This document shows positions 24,712 to 36,322 of a stretch of DNA of 64,000 bases, piece after piece. Each line of letters starts with the position of its first letter. The stretch's first letter is position 1. The stretch is from Candidatus Pantoea deserta (lineage in GTDB: Bacteria; Pseudomonadota; Gammaproteobacteria; Enterobacterales; Enterobacteriaceae), in the NCBI RefSeq assembly GCF_003813865.1, contig NZ_RMVG01000002.1:310001-374000 (forward strand), written 5' to 3'. The position numbers and the translations under genes were made by a program. Under the pieces are notes generated by a model. The model made no database searches. It was not told the origin of the DNA and saw only the letters and a program-made list of their open reading frames with translations.

Positions 24712-25797
24712 TTAACGGCGCGTGCTGGTAATAAACGACGCCTGGCCGTCTGCACTCAGGCGCTGCTGAAGCGCAGCGGCCTCGGCGCGATGAGTAAAGC
24801 TGCCGAGCTGAATGCGATAAACATTATTTCCGGCGTTCTCAACGGTGCCGGGCACGCCATATTTTTGTCCCAGGCTCTGCGCCAGCTGCTGCGCGCGTGC
24901 GGCGTCGTTGATGGCGCCCACCTGGACCACAAAGCTACCCGCTGCCTGCGCGGCGGAGCTGCCGGCGGCAGGCGCGGCCGCGACGGCAGAGGCTGCGGGC
25001 GCGACGGCAGGCTGCGGTTCAGGCTCGCTGCCTTCCAGCACGCCGCTGGCTAAAGGCTGCGGCGCGCCGAGAAAGCCGCTGCTGCTCACCGGAGCGCCCA
25101 TGCTGTCGCTGCTTTGTAAGGTGCTGTTGTCAACGGCGCGAATATCTTGCGCCGGTACGGGCGCTGCGGCAGGCGCGCTGCCGCCGTTCATGACGCCGTT
25201 ACCGCCGAGATCGGGACGGGCGGGCAGGGCATAGCTCTGTTTCGCCACTGTGGTGCCGATAGTGCCGGGACCGGAAAGAGTGCCGTCCGGGGCGACCTGA
25301 ATAAAGTCTACCCGCACGCGCGTGTTGTTCGAGATGTTGAGGCGATCGCCCGCCGCGCGCGACAGATCGATAATGCGCCCCGGCGTATAAGGACCGCGGT
25401 CGTTTACCCGCACCACAATCTGACGACCGTTAGCGAGGTTGGTAACGCGGACATAGCTGGGTAACGGCAGGGTCGGATGTGCCGCCGTCAGCGCGTCAGG
25501 ATCGTAGCTCTCGCCGATAGCGGTGCGCTTGCCCTGCGCCTCATCGCCATACCAGGCCGCTAATCCCACTTCGCTGAAGTTAGCGGGATTTTTGACGATA
25601 CGGTAGGACTTACCGTTCGCGCTGTAATCCTGGCTGGTGGTGGGATTAACCGGCTCATATTTCGGCTCCACGCCCGGAATTTCCACCACCGGCCCGTTGT
25701 AGGCCGGTTGGGGCGGCGCCGTGGTTTGCGGTTCCTGTGTGGTACAGGCGGTTAAAACCAGTAATGCCAGAGCAACGCCGGGCCATTCCTTACGCAT
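24712..25797 (-). CDS. rlpA: septal ring lytic transglycosylase RlpA
   Basis: A 361-residue outer-membrane lipoprotein: lipobox LTAC (acylated Cys about residue 18), double-psi beta-barrel domain about 72-165 with GLAAWYGDEAQG and RVNDRGPYTPGRIIDLS, a Pro/Ala/Ser-rich linker about 190-280, and a C-terminal SPOR domain about 285-360 that binds denuded glycan at the septum. RlpA cleaves glycan strands lacking stem peptides. It follows mrdB by ten bases in the elongation operon. A small hairpin (24663-24681) follows, without a clear T tract. Confidence 0.94.
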   Translation of the reverse strand: MRKEWPGVALALLVLTACTTQEPQTTAPPQPAYNGPVVEIPGVEPKYEPVNPTTSQDYSANGKSYRIVKNPANFSEVGLAAWYGDEAQGKRTAIGESYDPDALTAAHPTLPLPSYVRVTNLANGRQIVVRVNDRGPYTPGRIIDLSRAAGDRLNISNNTRVRVDFIQVAPDGTLSGPGTIGTTVAKQSYALPARPDLGGNGVMNGGSAPAAAPVPAQDIRAVDNSTLQSSDSMGAPVSSSGFLGAPQPLASGVLEGSEPEPQPAVAPAASAVAAAPAAGSSAAQAAGSFVVQVGAINDAARAQQLAQSLGQKYGVPGTVENAGNNVYRIQLGSFTHRAEAAALQQRLSADGQASFITSTRR

Positions 25798-25807
25798 GTG
25801 CAGCCTC

Positions 25808-26926
25808 TTAAACGCTTTTAGATAACATTTTTCTGTGAGTATGGATCGACATCACTATGCCGAATCCCGCCATAAGCACGATCAGCGCCGAACCCCCGTA
25901 GCTGACCAGCGGCAGGGGGACGCCGACCACCGGTAAGATACCACTTACCATGCCAATATTAACGAAAACATAGACAAACAAAATCAGCATTAATCCACCC
26001 GCCATGACGCGGCCAAAGGTGGTCTGGGCGCGCGCCGCGATCATTAGCCCGCGCAGGATCAGCAGCAGATAGAGCACCAGCAGGATCAGCACGCCCACCA
26101 GGCCCAGCTCTTCCGCCAGTACGGCGAAGATAAAGTCGGTGTGGCGTTCAGGCAGAAACTCCAGCTGCGACTGGGTGCCGTGCAGCCAGCCTTTGCCGCG
26201 CAGTCCGCCGGAGCCAATGGCGATTTTCGACTGAATAATATGGTAGCCCGCGCCGAGGGGATCGCTCTCTGGATCGAGCAGCATCATCACGCGGTCGCGC
26301 TGATAGTCGTGCATCAGAAAGAACCACAGTATCGGGATAAAGGCCGCGACCAGCAGCACCGCCACGCCGATCAGCTTCCAGCTCATGCCCGACAGAAACA
26401 GCACGAAAAGCCCTGATGCGGCAATCAGAATCGAGGTGCCGAGATCGGGCTGAGCGGCCACCAGCAGCGTTGGCATAAAGATCAGGATCAGCGCGATGCC
26501 GGTATTTTTCAGCGTTGGCGGACAGACGTCGCGGTTGATAAAGCGCGCCACCATCAGCGGCACGGCGATTTTTGCGATCTCCGACGGCTGGAAGCGCACG
26601 ACGCCCAGATCGAGCCAGCGCTGCGCGCCTTTACTGATATGACCGAAGGCGTCTACCGCAACCAGTAAGATGACGCAGACAATATAGAGATAGGGCGCCC
26701 AGCCTTCGTAGACGCGCGGCGGCACCTGCGCCAGCACCAGCATGATCACCAGCCCCATCGCAATCTGGCCTATCTTGCGCTCCATCATGCCCGGATCCTG
26801 TCCGCTGGCGCTCCAGATCACAATCGCGCTGTAGCCCAGCAGCGCCAGAATCACCAGCATAAACAGGGGATCGATGTGGATACGCGTCCAGATCGATCTT
26901 TTTTGCGGACTATCGTTCATCGACAT
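25808..26926 (-). CDS. mrdB: peptidoglycan glycosyltransferase RodA (MrdB)
   Basis: A 372-residue SEDS-family polymerase with about ten membrane helices. Conserved stretches are [30 protein letters not shown], the long periplasmic loop [26 protein letters not shown] with the catalytic Asp region, and [16 protein letters not shown]. It polymerises glycan during elongation with its partner PBP2, encoded two bases upstream. ATG at 26926 is favoured over 26920 by the GAAGG spacing. Confidence 0.96.
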   Translation of the reverse strand: MSMNDSPQKRSIWTRIHIDPLFMLVILALLGYSAIVIWSASGQDPGMMERKIGQIAMGLVIMLVLAQVPPRVYEGWAPYLYIVCVILLVAVDAFGHISKGAQRWLDLGVVRFQPSEIAKIAVPLMVARFINRDVCPPTLKNTGIALILIFMPTLLVAAQPDLGTSILIAASGLFVLFLSGMSWKLIGVAVLLVAAFIPILWFFLMHDYQRDRVMMLLDPESDPLGAGYHIIQSKIAIGSGGLRGKGWLHGTQSQLEFLPERHTDFIFAVLAEELGLVGVLILLVLYLLLILRGLMIAARAQTTFGRVMAGGLMLILFVYVFVNIGMVSGILPVVGVPLPLVSYGGSALIVLMAGFGIVMSIHTHRKMLSKSV

Positions 26927-26928
26927 CG

Positions 26929-28833
26929 TTATTCACCTTCATAGCCAGGCGGCACAGGAGCCGCGTCTGGCAGAGCCGTATTGTTGTCGCCCAACATAAT
27001 GTGGTCGAGAATCTGTCGCATCACCGTGCCAACCGCCGGACCGGCGCCGCCGTTTTCCAGGATCATCGTGACGGCAACGCGCGGTTTGTCATAGGGCGCA
27101 AATGCGGTCATCAGTTTATGGTCGCGCAGCCGTTCGGCAATTTTGTGCGCGTTGTAGGTTTCATTCTCTTTCAGACCAAACACCTGCGCGGTACCGGATT
27201 TGGCCGCGATTTTATAGGGCGCGTCGGCAAAGCTTTTGTGCGCGGTTCCGTTTGCGCGGTTCGCCACGCCGTACATTCCGTCTTTAGCAATTTCCCAGTA
27301 GCCGGAGTGGATGTCGCCAATGGGTTCCCCCGGCGGCTGACGCCAGGGCACGATGGTGCGCCCTTCGCGCGTGGCGCGCAGCAGGTGCGGCACTTTTACC
27401 ACGCCGTCGTTAATCAGGATCATCAGCGCTTTGTTCATTTGCAGCGGGGTCGCCGTCCAGTAGCCCTGGCCGATACCCACCGGAATGGTATCGCCCTGAT
27501 ACCACGGCTTCTTAAAGCGCTTCATTTTCCATTCGCGCGTCGGCATATTGCCCGCGCTCTCCTGCGGCAGATCGATGCCGGTGCGGTGGCCGTAGCCGAA
27601 CTTATTCATCCACTCCGACAGGCGATCGATGCCCATGTCATACGCCACCTGGTAAAAAAAGGTATCGGCGGATTCTTCCAGCGATTTGGTGACGTTGAGG
27701 CGGCCATGCCCCCATTTTTTCCAGTCGCGGTAGCGCTTTTCTGAGCCGGGCAGCTGCCACCAGCCGGGATCGAACAGGCTGGTGTTGCGGTTAATCACCC
27801 CTGCGCTCAGGGCGGAAACCGCCACATAGGGTTTCACCGTAGACGCGGGCGGATAGGAGGCCTGAATCGCGCGGTTATAGAGCGGTCGGTTCTCATCGTT
27901 AAGCAGCCCGCGATAATCTTTACCTGAAATGCCGTCGACAAACAGATTCGGATCGTAACTGGGTGTGGAGACCATCGCCAGGATCTCGCCGGTGCGCGGA
28001 TCGCTGACCACGACGGCGGCGCGGCTGCCGGCCAGCAGGGTTTCGATATATTGCTGGAGCTTGAGGTCGATGGTCAGCCAGATGTCGCGCCCCGCCTGCG
28101 GCGACTGCTCGTGCAGCTGGCGGATCACGCGGCCGCGGTTGTTGACCTCGACCTCTTCGTAGCCGGTAATCCCGTGCAGCACATCTTCGTAATAGTTTTC
28201 GATCCCCAGTTTGCCGATATCATGCGTGGCGGCGTAGTTTGGCCACTTGCCCTCTTTATCAAGGCGCGCCACATCGCGGTCGTTGATCTTTGAAACGTAG
28301 CCGACGACGTGCGTCAGGGTAGGGCCATAGGGATAGTAACGGCGCTGATAGCCTTTAACCTCAACGCCGGGAAAGCGGTACTGGTTTACGGCGAAGCGGG
28401 CGACCTGCACCTCGTTCAGGCCGACCTTGACCGGAATCGAGGTAAAGCGGCGCGAGCGCTTGCGCTCTTTGTCGAAGGCGTCGAGATCCTCGTCGGTCAT
28501 ATCCAGCACCGGGCGCAGATCCTGCAAGGTTTGCTTGAGGTTATCAACCTTCTCAGGCACCAGTTCGGCCTGATAGATGGTGCGGTTGAGCGCCAGCGCG
28601 GTGCCGTTACGGTCATAGATAATGCCGCGGCTCGGCGCTACCGGCACCAGCTTGATGCGGTTTTCGTTAGAGCGGGTACTGTAATCTTCAAAGCGCAGAA
28701 TTTGCAGGTGATAAAGATTGACCACCAGCACGCTGGAGAGCACCAGAATGCCGAAGAAAGCAATTAATGCCCGGCGGACAAAGAGTTTCTGCTCGGCACT
28801 GTAATCGCGAAAGGCGTTGCTTTGTAATTTCAT
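26929..28833 (-). CDS. mrdA: peptidoglycan transpeptidase PBP2 (MrdA)
   Basis: A 634-residue class B penicillin-binding protein with N-terminal membrane anchor (about 20-45), pedestal domain and transpeptidase domain with SxxK in ASTVK (about residue 332), SxD in SADTF (about 387) and KSG in [10 protein letters not shown] (about 548). It crosslinks the lateral wall within the Rod complex and sets rod shape together with RodA. Length equals that of E. coli PBP2. It lies 34 bases behind rlmH in the same operon. Confidence 0.97.
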   Translation of the reverse strand: MKLQSNAFRDYSAEQKLFVRRALIAFFGILVLSSVLVVNLYHLQILRFEDYSTRSNENRIKLVPVAPSRGIIYDRNGTALALNRTIYQAELVPEKVDNLKQTLQDLRPVLDMTDEDLDAFDKERKRSRRFTSIPVKVGLNEVQVARFAVNQYRFPGVEVKGYQRRYYPYGPTLTHVVGYVSKINDRDVARLDKEGKWPNYAATHDIGKLGIENYYEDVLHGITGYEEVEVNNRGRVIRQLHEQSPQAGRDIWLTIDLKLQQYIETLLAGSRAAVVVSDPRTGEILAMVSTPSYDPNLFVDGISGKDYRGLLNDENRPLYNRAIQASYPPASTVKPYVAVSALSAGVINRNTSLFDPGWWQLPGSEKRYRDWKKWGHGRLNVTKSLEESADTFFYQVAYDMGIDRLSEWMNKFGYGHRTGIDLPQESAGNMPTREWKMKRFKKPWYQGDTIPVGIGQGYWTATPLQMNKALMILINDGVVKVPHLLRATREGRTIVPWRQPPGEPIGDIHSGYWEIAKDGMYGVANRANGTAHKSFADAPYKIAAKSGTAQVFGLKENETYNAHKIAERLRDHKLMTAFAPYDKPRVAVTMILENGGAGPAVGTVMRQILDHIMLGDNNTALPDAAPVPPGYEGE

Positions 28834-28867
28834 CCGCTACTTAAAATGTCGGGGTTGGCCTTACCGT

Positions 28868-29338
28868 TTATTCACGATGATAAGGATGATTGGCGGTGAT
28901 GCTCCAGGCGCGATACAGGCTCTCGGCGACCAGCACGCGCACCAGCGGATGAGGCAGCGTCAGCGCCGAAAGTGACCAGCTCTGCTCAGCCGCGGCTTTA
29001 CAGGCGGGCGACAGCCCTTCCGGACCGCCAATCAGCAGACTGACGTCGCGTCCGTCCTGCTTCCAGCGCTCCAGCTGCTGCGCAAGCTGCGGGGTTTCCC
29101 ACGGCTGGCCTGGAATGTCCAGCGTGACGATGCGGTTGCCTTTGCCGGTCGCCGCCAGCATCGCTTCGCCTTCTTTCTCCAGAATGCGTTTGATGTCGGC
29201 GTTTTTGCCGCGTTTACCGGCGGGGACTTCCACCAGCTCCAGCGGCATATCTTTCGGAAAGCGGCGCAAATATTCGGTGAAGCCGGTTTGCACCCAGTCA
29301 GGCATTTTGGTGCCTACGGCCACAAGCTGTAGTTTCAC
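28868..29338 (-). CDS. rlmH: 23S rRNA pseudouridine-1915 N3-methyltransferase RlmH
   Basis: A 156-residue SPOUT-class methyltransferase. The SAM-binding trefoil knot is marked by [14 protein letters not shown] (about 102-115) and the C-terminal [26 protein letters not shown]; the sequence ends in NHPYHRE as in E. coli. It methylates pseudouridine 1915 in helix 69 of 70S ribosomes. The start is GTG, only two bases behind the rsfS stop. Confidence 0.96.
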   Translation of the reverse strand: MKLQLVAVGTKMPDWVQTGFTEYLRRFPKDMPLELVEVPAGKRGKNADIKRILEKEGEAMLAATGKGNRIVTLDIPGQPWETPQLAQQLERWKQDGRDVSLLIGGPEGLSPACKAAAEQSWSLSALTLPHPLVRVLVAESLYRAWSITANHPYHRE

Positions 29339-29340
29339 GA

Positions 29341-29658
29341 TCAGCCCCAGAGCTTTTCCAGCTCATACAGCTGGCGGCTCTCTTCCTGCATGACGTGTAC
29401 GATCACATCACCCAGATCGACGACCACCCAGTCAGCGGCATTTTTGCCCTCTACGCCCAGCGGGATCAACCCAGCGGCGCGGGATTCCTGCACCACATGA
29501 TCCGCAATGGAAGAGACGTGGCGCGTGGAGGTACCGGTGCAGATAATCATGCAGTCGGTAATACTGGATTTGCCCTGAACGTTGAGTGCGACGATGTCCT
29601 GACCTTTAAGATCATCAATCTTATCAATAACGAAATCTTGGAGTGCTTTACCTTGCAA
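29341..29658 (-). CDS. rsfS: ribosome silencing factor RsfS
   Basis: The protein is 105 residues if started at the TTG at 29658 ([20 protein letters not shown]), the same length as E. coli RsfS. The frame is open to 29748, but the additional 30 residues have no family counterpart. Conserved stretches are [18 protein letters not shown] and [19 protein letters not shown]. RsfS binds ribosomal protein L14 and prevents subunit joining in starvation. GGGGAAC stands six bases upstream of the TTG. It heads the rsfS-rlmH-mrdA-mrdB-rlpA-dacA group. Confidence 0.94.
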   Translation of the reverse strand: MQGKALQDFVIDKIDDLKGQDIVALNVQGKSSITDCMIICTGTSTRHVSSIADHVVQESRAAGLIPLGVEGKNAADWVVVDLGDVIVHVMQEESRQLYELEKLWG

Positions 29659-29778
29659 AAGGTTCCCCTTCAATACGGATAGTAGCGGGCCGGCTGCTGG
29701 CCCCGATGACGCAGCCAAAAAATTAAGCCGCGCAGTATACCACGGCATTAACCTGCGCGATATATGCCCGGCTTGCGG

Positions 29779-30423
29779 TTATTTGAGATAAAGACCCGCC
29801 TGGTCGATATAGTCAATGACCGCTGGCGGCAGCAGATGGGCGCACGATAGCCCCTGGTGACGGCGCTGACGGATTTCCGTCGCAGAGATGGCGACCAGCG
29901 GCGTATCGGCCAGCCAGATCAGGCCGGCGGGCTGCTGATGCAGCTGTTGAGGGGCGTCGGCAAGATGGGCGTCCAGCCAGTGCTGCATCTCTGGCGACGC
30001 CATTTCCGCCGCGTAGCCCGGCCGTTTGCACACCAGCAGGTGGCACAGCGACAGCAGATCCTGCCAGCGATGCCAGCCTGACAGGCTTAACAGCGAGTCC
30101 TGCCCGATAATAAACCCCAGCGGCTGCTGCGGGCCGCGTTCGGCGCGCAGTTCTTCCAGCGTCGCCACCGTCCAGGACGGGGTTTCGCGTCGCAGTTCGC
30201 GGGTATCGATGTCGAACAGCGGGCGATCGCGTATGGCGCAGCGCAGCATCTCAAGGCGCTGCGTCGAGCTGGCTTCGGGCTGCGGACGATGCGGCGGCAC
30301 GTTATTCGGCAGCAGCAGCACGCGCGCCAGCCCGATCTGCTGCGCCAGCGCTTCCACCGGGCGCAGATGGCCGAAGTGCACGGGATCGAAAGTGCCGCCG
30401 AACAGGGCATGCAGTTCAGACAT
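29779..30423 (-). CDS. nadD: nicotinate-nucleotide adenylyltransferase NadD
   Basis: A 214-residue nucleotidyltransferase joining ATP and nicotinate mononucleotide to deamido-NAD. It has the ATP-binding motif [15 protein letters not shown] (about 6-20, GxFDPxHxGH), [11 protein letters not shown] (about 38), [15 protein letters not shown] (about 107), and the SATEIRQR motif (about 182-189). It overlaps the end of holA by eight bases. In E. coli phpB/cobC follows; here rsfS comes directly after a 120-base gap. Confidence 0.95.
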   Translation of the reverse strand: MSELHALFGGTFDPVHFGHLRPVEALAQQIGLARVLLLPNNVPPHRPQPEASSTQRLEMLRCAIRDRPLFDIDTRELRRETPSWTVATLEELRAERGPQQPLGFIIGQDSLLSLSGWHRWQDLLSLCHLLVCKRPGYAAEMASPEMQHWLDAHLADAPQQLHQQPAGLIWLADTPLVAISATEIRQRRHQGLSCAHLLPPAVIDYIDQAGLYLK

Positions 30424-31447
30424 AAACGAAACCTGTTGGGAAGTGGCGATGGCAGAGCATCAGCGACAGGGTCTCCAGCTGCGGCCAGATACGCTGTCCG
30501 TAATCCTGCTTCAGGGATAATTCAATCTGCGCCAGCAGGTGGACCGCGCGTTGCAGACGAGCGCCGTCAACCCTTTGCAGCGCCTCGGTAAACAGGCCGC
30601 GGCGGTTCTGCCAGATACGCTGCTGATCCATTAATGTCCGCAGCGGCTGCTGCGCCTGGTGTCGTTGCAGATGCAGCAGCGTCATCAGGTCGCGCTGGAG
30701 GGTGCGCAGCAAAATAACCGGTTCGCTCTCCTCTTTTTCCAGCTGATGCAGGATATGCAGGGCGCGTTTGCTTTTTCCCGCCAGCAGCGCGTCTACCCAG
30801 TGGAACGGGGTAAAGTGCGCGGCGTCGCTGACCGCCTCTTCCACGCGCGGCAGCGTCAGTTTGCCGTCGGGCCACAGCAGAGACAGGCGCTCCAGCGCCT
30901 GCGCCAGCGCCAGCAGGTTGCCTTCATAGCAGTAGCAGAGCAGCTGAATAGCCGCATCATCAACCGATAGCTTCAGGCTTTTCGCGCGCGCCGCCACCCA
31001 GCGCGGCAGCTGCGCCTGTTCCGGGGTCTGGCACGGCACCAGCACCGCCTGCGCGGAGAGCGCCTTAAACCAGGCGCTGTTCTCCTGAGCTTTGGTGAGC
31101 TTCGCCATATGGCAAATCAGCAGAATATCGCTGTGCAGCAAAGCTGCCAGCTTGCTGAGCTGTTCAGCCATCGCCGCGTTAGGGCCGTTTTCGGGAAAGA
31201 TCAGGCTAAGGGTCTGACGCTGAGCGAATAAACTCAGCGACTGACAGCTGGCAAACAGGCTGTCCCAGTCGGTCTGGGCATCAAGGGTAAAGCTGAAGTG
31301 TTCCTCAAACCCCTGGGCGGCGGCAGCCGATCGCACCGCATCGGCGCTCTCCTGCAACAGCAGCGGTTCGTTTCCGGCCAGTAAATAGCAGGCGCGCAGC
31401 CCCTCGCGGAGCTGCGCGCCGAGTTGTTCAGGATAGATCCTGATCAT
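30416..31447 (-). CDS. holA: DNA polymerase III subunit delta (HolA)
   Basis: A 343-residue AAA+-like clamp-loader subunit that opens the beta clamp. It begins [33 protein letters not shown] like E. coli HolA, and contains the beta-interacting segment around [13 protein letters not shown] (about 70-82) and the C-terminal helical domain with [12 protein letters not shown]. It has no intact Walker A, as usual for delta. Its start overlaps the lptE stop (ATGA). Confidence 0.95.
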   Translation of the reverse strand: MIRIYPEQLGAQLREGLRACYLLAGNEPLLLQESADAVRSAAAAQGFEEHFSFTLDAQTDWDSLFASCQSLSLFAQRQTLSLIFPENGPNAAMAEQLSKLAALLHSDILLICHMAKLTKAQENSAWFKALSAQAVLVPCQTPEQAQLPRWVAARAKSLKLSVDDAAIQLLCYCYEGNLLALAQALERLSLLWPDGKLTLPRVEEAVSDAAHFTPFHWVDALLAGKSKRALHILHQLEKEESEPVILLRTLQRDLMTLLHLQRHQAQQPLRTLMDQQRIWQNRRGLFTEALQRVDGARLQRAVHLLAQIELSLKQDYGQRIWPQLETLSLMLCHRHFPTGFVYV

Positions 31448-32037
31448 TGCAGACTGGTAGCGGAAGAGGAGGGTGTTTCCGCTGGCGTCGCAGATTCGCT
31501 GGCCGAGGCCGGCAGCGTGTCTTTATTGTTGATCTGCGCAGCGTGAACGGTCAGCAGTTTACGCACCAGCTGTTCGGCGGCGCGCTGGCGCATCTCCTGC
31601 ACAATCAGATCCTGCTCGGCATCTTTCGCCAGCGCGGCGTTCGGGTTATCGAAGAAGGAGCGATAAACCGCCGTGCTGATCGGATAGATGCCTTTGCCCG
31701 GCAGCAGAACCTGCGCCGACACGCGCATTACCATTGAGTATTCCGCCGTCGTGCCGCTGATAAACACCGACGCGGTATCGCGGCCCAGCACTTCCCCACC
31801 CAGACGCAGCGTAGGGATGTCGGTGCGGTTCTGTTTGGTATCTTCAACAATGGTGACGTTGTTGATACGCAGCTGCTGACGCACCGTGCGGGCCAGCGGG
31901 CCGTAAGGGTCGCCGCTGTTTACGATCAGCGTTTTCAGCTCGGTTGGCACCTGAGTGGTGCCGCGCGGATGAAACCCACAGCCAGCGGTGATGGTCACCG
32001 CCAGCAGGACAAACAGCCTGATAATCAGATGTCGCAC
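31444..32037 (-). CDS. lptE: LPS assembly lipoprotein LptE
   Basis: A 197-residue outer-membrane lipoprotein that plugs and assembles the LptD translocon for LPS export. Lipobox TAGC puts the acylated Cys at about residue 20 ([12 protein letters not shown]). The core has [19 protein letters not shown] and [20 protein letters not shown]; the C-terminal tail is Ser/Ala/Thr-rich. GTG start with AGGAGGA upstream, 15 bases after leuS. Confidence 0.95.
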   Translation of the reverse strand: MRHLIIRLFVLLAVTITAGCGFHPRGTTQVPTELKTLIVNSGDPYGPLARTVRQQLRINNVTIVEDTKQNRTDIPTLRLGGEVLGRDTASVFISGTTAEYSMVMRVSAQVLLPGKGIYPISTAVYRSFFDNPNAALAKDAEQDLIVQEMRQRAAEQLVRKLLTVHAAQINNKDTLPASASESATPAETPSSSATSLQ

Positions 32038-32051
32038 AGTTCCTCCTGAAC

Positions 32052-34634
32052 TTAACCTACGACCAGGTTAAGCAGTTTGCCGGGTACATAAATCACTTTG
32101 CGGATAGTGACGCCGTCAAGGTACTTCGCCACCAGATGTTCCTCTGCGGCGCGCGCCTGAACCTGTTCCTGCGTCGCGTCGGCAGCCACGGTAATTTTAC
32201 CACGGACTTTGCCGTTTACCTGCACCACGACCAGCAGGGAGTCTTCGACCATCGCGGCTTCGTCCGCGACCGGCCAGACGGCGTTGTCTACGCTGCCTTC
32301 GCCGCCCAGCGCCTGCCACAGCACGTAGCTGGCATGCGGCGTGAACGGATAGAGCATACGCACCACGGCCAGCAGGGCTTCCTGCATCAGCGCGCGATCC
32401 TGCTCGCTCTCCTGCGGCGCGCGCGCCAGTTTGTTCATCAGCTCCATAATCGCCGCAATAGCGGTGTTAAAGGTCTGACGACGGCCAATGTCATCGGAGA
32501 CTTTGGCGATGGTTTTGTGCAGGTCGCGACGCAGCGCTTTCTGATCGTCGTTGAGACCATCCAGGTTCAGCGCGGCCGTCGCGCCTTTCGCCGTGTGCTC
32601 ATAAGCCAGCTTCCACACGCGCTTCAGGAAGCGGTTAGCGCCTTCAACGCCTGACTCCTGCCACTCCAGCGTCATTTCCGCCGGTGACGCGAACATCATA
32701 AACAGGCGCACCGTGTCTGCGCCGTAGCGCTCTACCATCAGCTGCGGATCGATACCGTTGTTTTTCGACTTCGACATCTTGCTCATGCCGGCGTAGATCA
32801 CTTCGCGGCCCTGCGTGTCGGTCGCCTTCACGATGCGGCCTTTTTCATCGCGCTCTACGGTCACGTCAACCGGAGAGACCCAGTTGCGCTCGCCGTTTGC
32901 GCCGAGATAGTAGAAGGCGTCCGCCAGCACCATCCCCTGACACAGCAGACGTTTCGCCGGTTCGCTGGAGGTCACGAGGCCCGCATCGCGCAGCAGCTTG
33001 TGATAAAAGCGGAAATACATCAGGTGCATGATGGCGTGTTCGATACCGCCGACATACTGATCCACCGGCAGCCAGTAGTTGGCCGCAGCCGGATCCAGCA
33101 TGCCTTCATCATAGTTGGCGCAGGTATAGCGCGCGTAGTACCAGGAGGACTCCATAAAGGTGTCGAAGGTGTCGGTTTCGCGCAGCGCAGGCTGGCCGTT
33201 AACCGTGGTTTTCGCCCACTCCGGATCGGCTTTGATCGGGCTGGTAATGCCGTCCATCACCACGTCTTCCGGCAGAATAACCGGCAGCTGATCTTCAGGC
33301 GTCGGCATCACGGTGCCGTCTTCCAGCGTCACCATCGGAATCGGCGCGCCCCAGTAGCGCTGACGTGATACGCCCCAGTCACGCAGGCGGTAGTTCACTT
33401 TGCGCACGCCTACGCCTTTCGCGGCCAGCGCATCGGCGATAGCGTTGAAGCCCTCTTCGTGGCTCAGGCCGCTGAACTCGCCTGAGTTGAACAGGGTGCC
33501 TTTTTCCGTCATCGCGGCGGCGCTGACGTCCGGCTCGCTGCCGTCTGCATTTAACACCACCGGTTTAATCGGCAGATCGTATTTGGTGGCGAATTCCCAG
33601 TCGCGCTGGTCATGCGCGGGAACCGCCATGACCGCGCCGGTGCCGTACTCCATCAGGACGAAGTTGGCGACCCAGACCGGAACTTTGTCGCCGGTCAGCG
33701 GGTGGATGGCGAACAGACCGGTCGCCATACCTTTTTTCTCCATGGTCGCCATATCGGCTTCGGCCACTTTAGTGTTGCGGCATTCAGCGATAAAGTCGGC
33801 CAGCACCGGGTTGCCCATCGACGCCTGAAGCGCCAGCGGATGGCCCGCCGCCACAGCGACGTAGGTTGCGCCGAGGAAGGTGTCCGGACGCGTGGTGTAG
33901 ACGGTGACTTTTTCTTCGCTGTCGGCGACGTCGAAGGTGATCTCTACGCCTTCAGAGCGGCCAATCCAGTTACGCTGCATGGTTTTGACCTGCTCCGGCC
34001 AGTCTTCCAGCGTGTCCAGGTCGTTGAGCAGCTCGTCCGCGTAGTCGGTGATTTTTACAAACCACTGCGGGATCTCTTTACGCTCGACTTTGGTGTCGCA
34101 GCGCCAGCAGCAGCCGTCAATCACCTGCTCGTTCGCCAGCACCGTCTGATCGTTCGGGCACCAGTTCACCGCCGAGGTTTTTTTATAAACCAGGCCTTTT
34201 TCATACAGCTTAGTGAAGAACCACTGTTCCCAGCGGTAGTACTCCGGCTTACAGGTCGCCAGTTCACGGCTCCAGTCATAGCCGAAGCCCAGCAGTTTTA
34301 GCTGGTTCTTCATGTATTCGATGTTGTCGTAGGTCCAGGGCGCGGGCGCGGTGTTGTTTTTGACCGCAGCGCCTTCGGCGGGCAGACCAAACGCATCCCA
34401 GCCAATCGGCTGCAACACATTTTTGCCGAGCATACGCTGGTAACGGGCAATCACATCGCCGATGGTGTAGTTGCGTACGTGGCCCATATGTAGGCGGCCG
34501 GAAGGATAGGGCAGCATGGAGAGGCAGTAATATTTCTCTTTGCTCTCATCTTCGGTCACTTTGAACGTTTGGTTTTCGTCCCAGTGTTGCTGGACGCGGG
34601 ATTCTATCTCTTCCGGGCGGTATTGCTCTTGCAT
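32052..34634 (-). CDS. leuS: leucyl-tRNA synthetase
   Basis: An 860-residue class Ia synthetase, the same length as E. coli LeuRS. The HIGH motif is HMGH in [15 protein letters not shown] (about 42-56) and the KMSKS motif is in [11 protein letters not shown] (about 618-628). The CP1 editing domain (about 225-420) has [12 protein letters not shown] and [19 protein letters not shown]. It charges tRNA-Leu and hydrolyses mischarged norvaline or isoleucine. It heads the leuS-lptE-holA-nadD operon. Confidence 0.98.
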   Translation of the reverse strand: MQEQYRPEEIESRVQQHWDENQTFKVTEDESKEKYYCLSMLPYPSGRLHMGHVRNYTIGDVIARYQRMLGKNVLQPIGWDAFGLPAEGAAVKNNTAPAPWTYDNIEYMKNQLKLLGFGYDWSRELATCKPEYYRWEQWFFTKLYEKGLVYKKTSAVNWCPNDQTVLANEQVIDGCCWRCDTKVERKEIPQWFVKITDYADELLNDLDTLEDWPEQVKTMQRNWIGRSEGVEITFDVADSEEKVTVYTTRPDTFLGATYVAVAAGHPLALQASMGNPVLADFIAECRNTKVAEADMATMEKKGMATGLFAIHPLTGDKVPVWVANFVLMEYGTGAVMAVPAHDQRDWEFATKYDLPIKPVVLNADGSEPDVSAAAMTEKGTLFNSGEFSGLSHEEGFNAIADALAAKGVGVRKVNYRLRDWGVSRQRYWGAPIPMVTLEDGTVMPTPEDQLPVILPEDVVMDGITSPIKADPEWAKTTVNGQPALRETDTFDTFMESSWYYARYTCANYDEGMLDPAAANYWLPVDQYVGGIEHAIMHLMYFRFYHKLLRDAGLVTSSEPAKRLLCQGMVLADAFYYLGANGERNWVSPVDVTVERDEKGRIVKATDTQGREVIYAGMSKMSKSKNNGIDPQLMVERYGADTVRLFMMFASPAEMTLEWQESGVEGANRFLKRVWKLAYEHTAKGATAALNLDGLNDDQKALRRDLHKTIAKVSDDIGRRQTFNTAIAAIMELMNKLARAPQESEQDRALMQEALLAVVRMLYPFTPHASYVLWQALGGEGSVDNAVWPVADEAAMVEDSLLVVVQVNGKVRGKITVAADATQEQVQARAAEEHLVAKYLDGVTIRKVIYVPGKLLNLVVG

Positions 34635-34858
34635 GGCAGCCTGTGGTCCTTAATGAATAACGCTTAGCTTACTTTAAGATCCGCATAGCATACCCATATG
34701 GCTGCCGGTCAACAACACTTCACCGCCCTGTTGCGGCGATTTCTCGCGGAACGCCGTATCCCGCCGGGTTATTCTGATTCGTCTGGCTAAACAGCACGGC
34801 AAACGGCGCAAAGCGGCTAAACTTAAAGCTGGCTTATCCGCGCAGAAAGGAGAATAAA

Positions 34859-35347
34859 ATGAATAAAGTGGCGCAACTTTATCGCGAATCCCTGGCCGTG
34901 CTCACCGAGCGTCTGCGCCATGGCGATCGGGACATTGATGCACTGGTGGCCGCCCGCCGTCGGGAACTGATGGCCAGCGAGTCGGCGACGCCGGGCCAGA
35001 TCGATCAGGCGCTGGCCGCTGTCCGCCGTGATTTAGAAGAGTTTGCACGCAGCTATCAGGAGGTGCATCAGCCAGAGAGCGTCAGCGACTCGCTGTTTAT
35101 GCGCATTATCCGCGAGAGCGTCTGGAAAGAGCTGGCGGATATTACCGACAAGAGTCAGCTGGAGTGGCGCGAGGTATTTCAGGATCTGCATCATCACGGC
35201 GTCTATCAGAGCGGAGAGGTGGTCGGTCTGGGCAATCTGGTGTGCGAGAAGTGCCACTTTACGCGCGCTATCTACACCCCTGAGACCTTAACGCGCTGTC
35301 CGGAATGCGGCCACGATCAGTTTCAGCGTCAGCCGTTTGAGCCTTGA
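34859..35347 (+). CDS. ybeL: zinc-ribbon-containing protein YbeL (DUF1451)
   Basis: A 162-residue protein with an N-terminal helical, charge-rich part (RESLAVLTERLRHGDRDID...) and a C-terminal zinc ribbon: CEKCHF (about 129) and CPECGHDQF (about 150). It aligns to E. coli YbeL, likewise divergent from leuS. Its function is unknown. AAAGGAG lies just before the start. A stem-loop (35442-35463) follows about 95 bases later. Confidence 0.9.
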   Translation: MNKVAQLYRESLAVLTERLRHGDRDIDALVAARRRELMASESATPGQIDQALAAVRRDLEEFARSYQEVHQPESVSDSLFMRIIRESVWKELADITDKSQLEWREVFQDLHHHGVYQSGEVVGLGNLVCEKCHFTRAIYTPETLTRCPECGHDQFQRQPFEP

Positions 35348-35441
35348 GAAAGCGCGGGCGAGGCGAGGGCGCGAACGCGGATGAGGTCGCCCGATCGCAA
35401 AGGCACTTTACGCATCCCGGTTCGCTCGTCCCGCGCGGATA

Positions 35442-35466
35442 CGCACCTCATCTCTGAGGTGCGTTG
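35442..35466 (+). terminator. terminator-like stem-loop after ybeL
   Basis: CGCACCTCA, loop TCTC, TGAGGTGCG is a perfect 9-bp stem followed only by TTGG, so it may stabilise the 3' end rather than terminate on its own. Confidence 0.4.
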
Positions 35467-35596
35467 GTAAACAGGCTTACGCGCTGCGTTCCGGCGTTTT
35501 GTCCGCGGCGCGGAACGCTTTGCTCCTCAGGCCGTCCCATCCGCTTGCCAGGCGAATGCGCTAACGTCTGGTTCTTAATGAAGCGCGCCGGGCGAG

Positions 35597-36322
35597 TTAG
35601 TGCAGGATCTTCGCCAGAAACTCTTTCGCGCGATCCGACTGGGGATTGTTAAAGAAGTCGTCTTTACGCGTATCCTCAATAATCTTTCCTTCGTCCATAA
35701 AGATAACGCGGTTCGCTACTTTACGGGCGAAGCCCATTTCGTGCGTCACCACCATCATCGTCATGCCTTCATTGGCCAGTTCGACCATGACGTCCAGCAC
35801 TTCGTTGATCATCTCTGGATCGAGCGCTGAGGTCGGCTCGTCAAACAGCATAGCGATAGGGTCCATGCAGAGCGCGCGCGCAATCGCCACGCGCTGCTGC
35901 TGCCCGCCCGACAGCTGACCGGGAAATTTCTGCGCGTGAGCAGACAGCCCGACGCGATTCAGCAGCTTCAGACCTTTTTCGCGCGCCGCCGCTTTATCGC
36001 GCTTCAGCACTTTCACCTGAGCCAGCACCAGGTTATCCACGATGCTGAGATGCGGGAACAGTTCGAAATGCTGAAATACCATGCCGACCTTGCTGCGCAG
36101 CTGGGCCAGATTGGTCTTTCTGTTGTTAACTTCGGTGCCGTTCACCAGAATGCTGCCCTGCTGAATCGGCTCCAGACCGTTGACGGTTTTGATCAGGGTA
36201 GATTTACCGGAGCCGGACGGTCCGCATACGACCACGACTTCCCCTTTCTGAACTTCGGTCGTGCAGTCGGTCAGCACCTGAAAGTGACCATACCACTTAG
36301 AAACGTTTTTCAGGTTAATCAT
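35597..36322 (-). CDS. gltL: glutamate/aspartate ABC transporter ATP-binding protein GltL
   Basis: A 241-residue ATPase with Walker [10 protein letters not shown] (about 34-42), Q-loop [15 protein letters not shown], signature [15 protein letters not shown] (about 133-147), Walker [16 protein letters not shown], and switch THEMGFARK. It powers glutamate/aspartate import through GltJK. It is the last gene of gltIJKL and lies directly behind gltK. Confidence 0.96.
   Translation of the reverse strand: MINLKNVSKWYGHFQVLTDCTTEVQKGEVVVVCGPSGSGKSTLIKTVNGLEPIQQGSILVNGTEVNNRKTNLAQLRSKVGMVFQHFELFPHLSIVDNLVLAQVKVLKRDKAAAREKGLKLLNRVGLSAHAQKFPGQLSGGQQQRVAIARALCMDPIAMLFDEPTSALDPEMINEVLDVMVELANEGMTMMVVTHEMGFARKVANRVIFMDEGKIIEDTRKDDFFNNPQSDRAKEFLAKILH

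Noticed and set aside
35464..35652. 62-codon open frame between ybeL and gltL
   Set aside because: It starts inside the stem-loop behind ybeL and overlaps the gltL 3' end in antisense, without family support.
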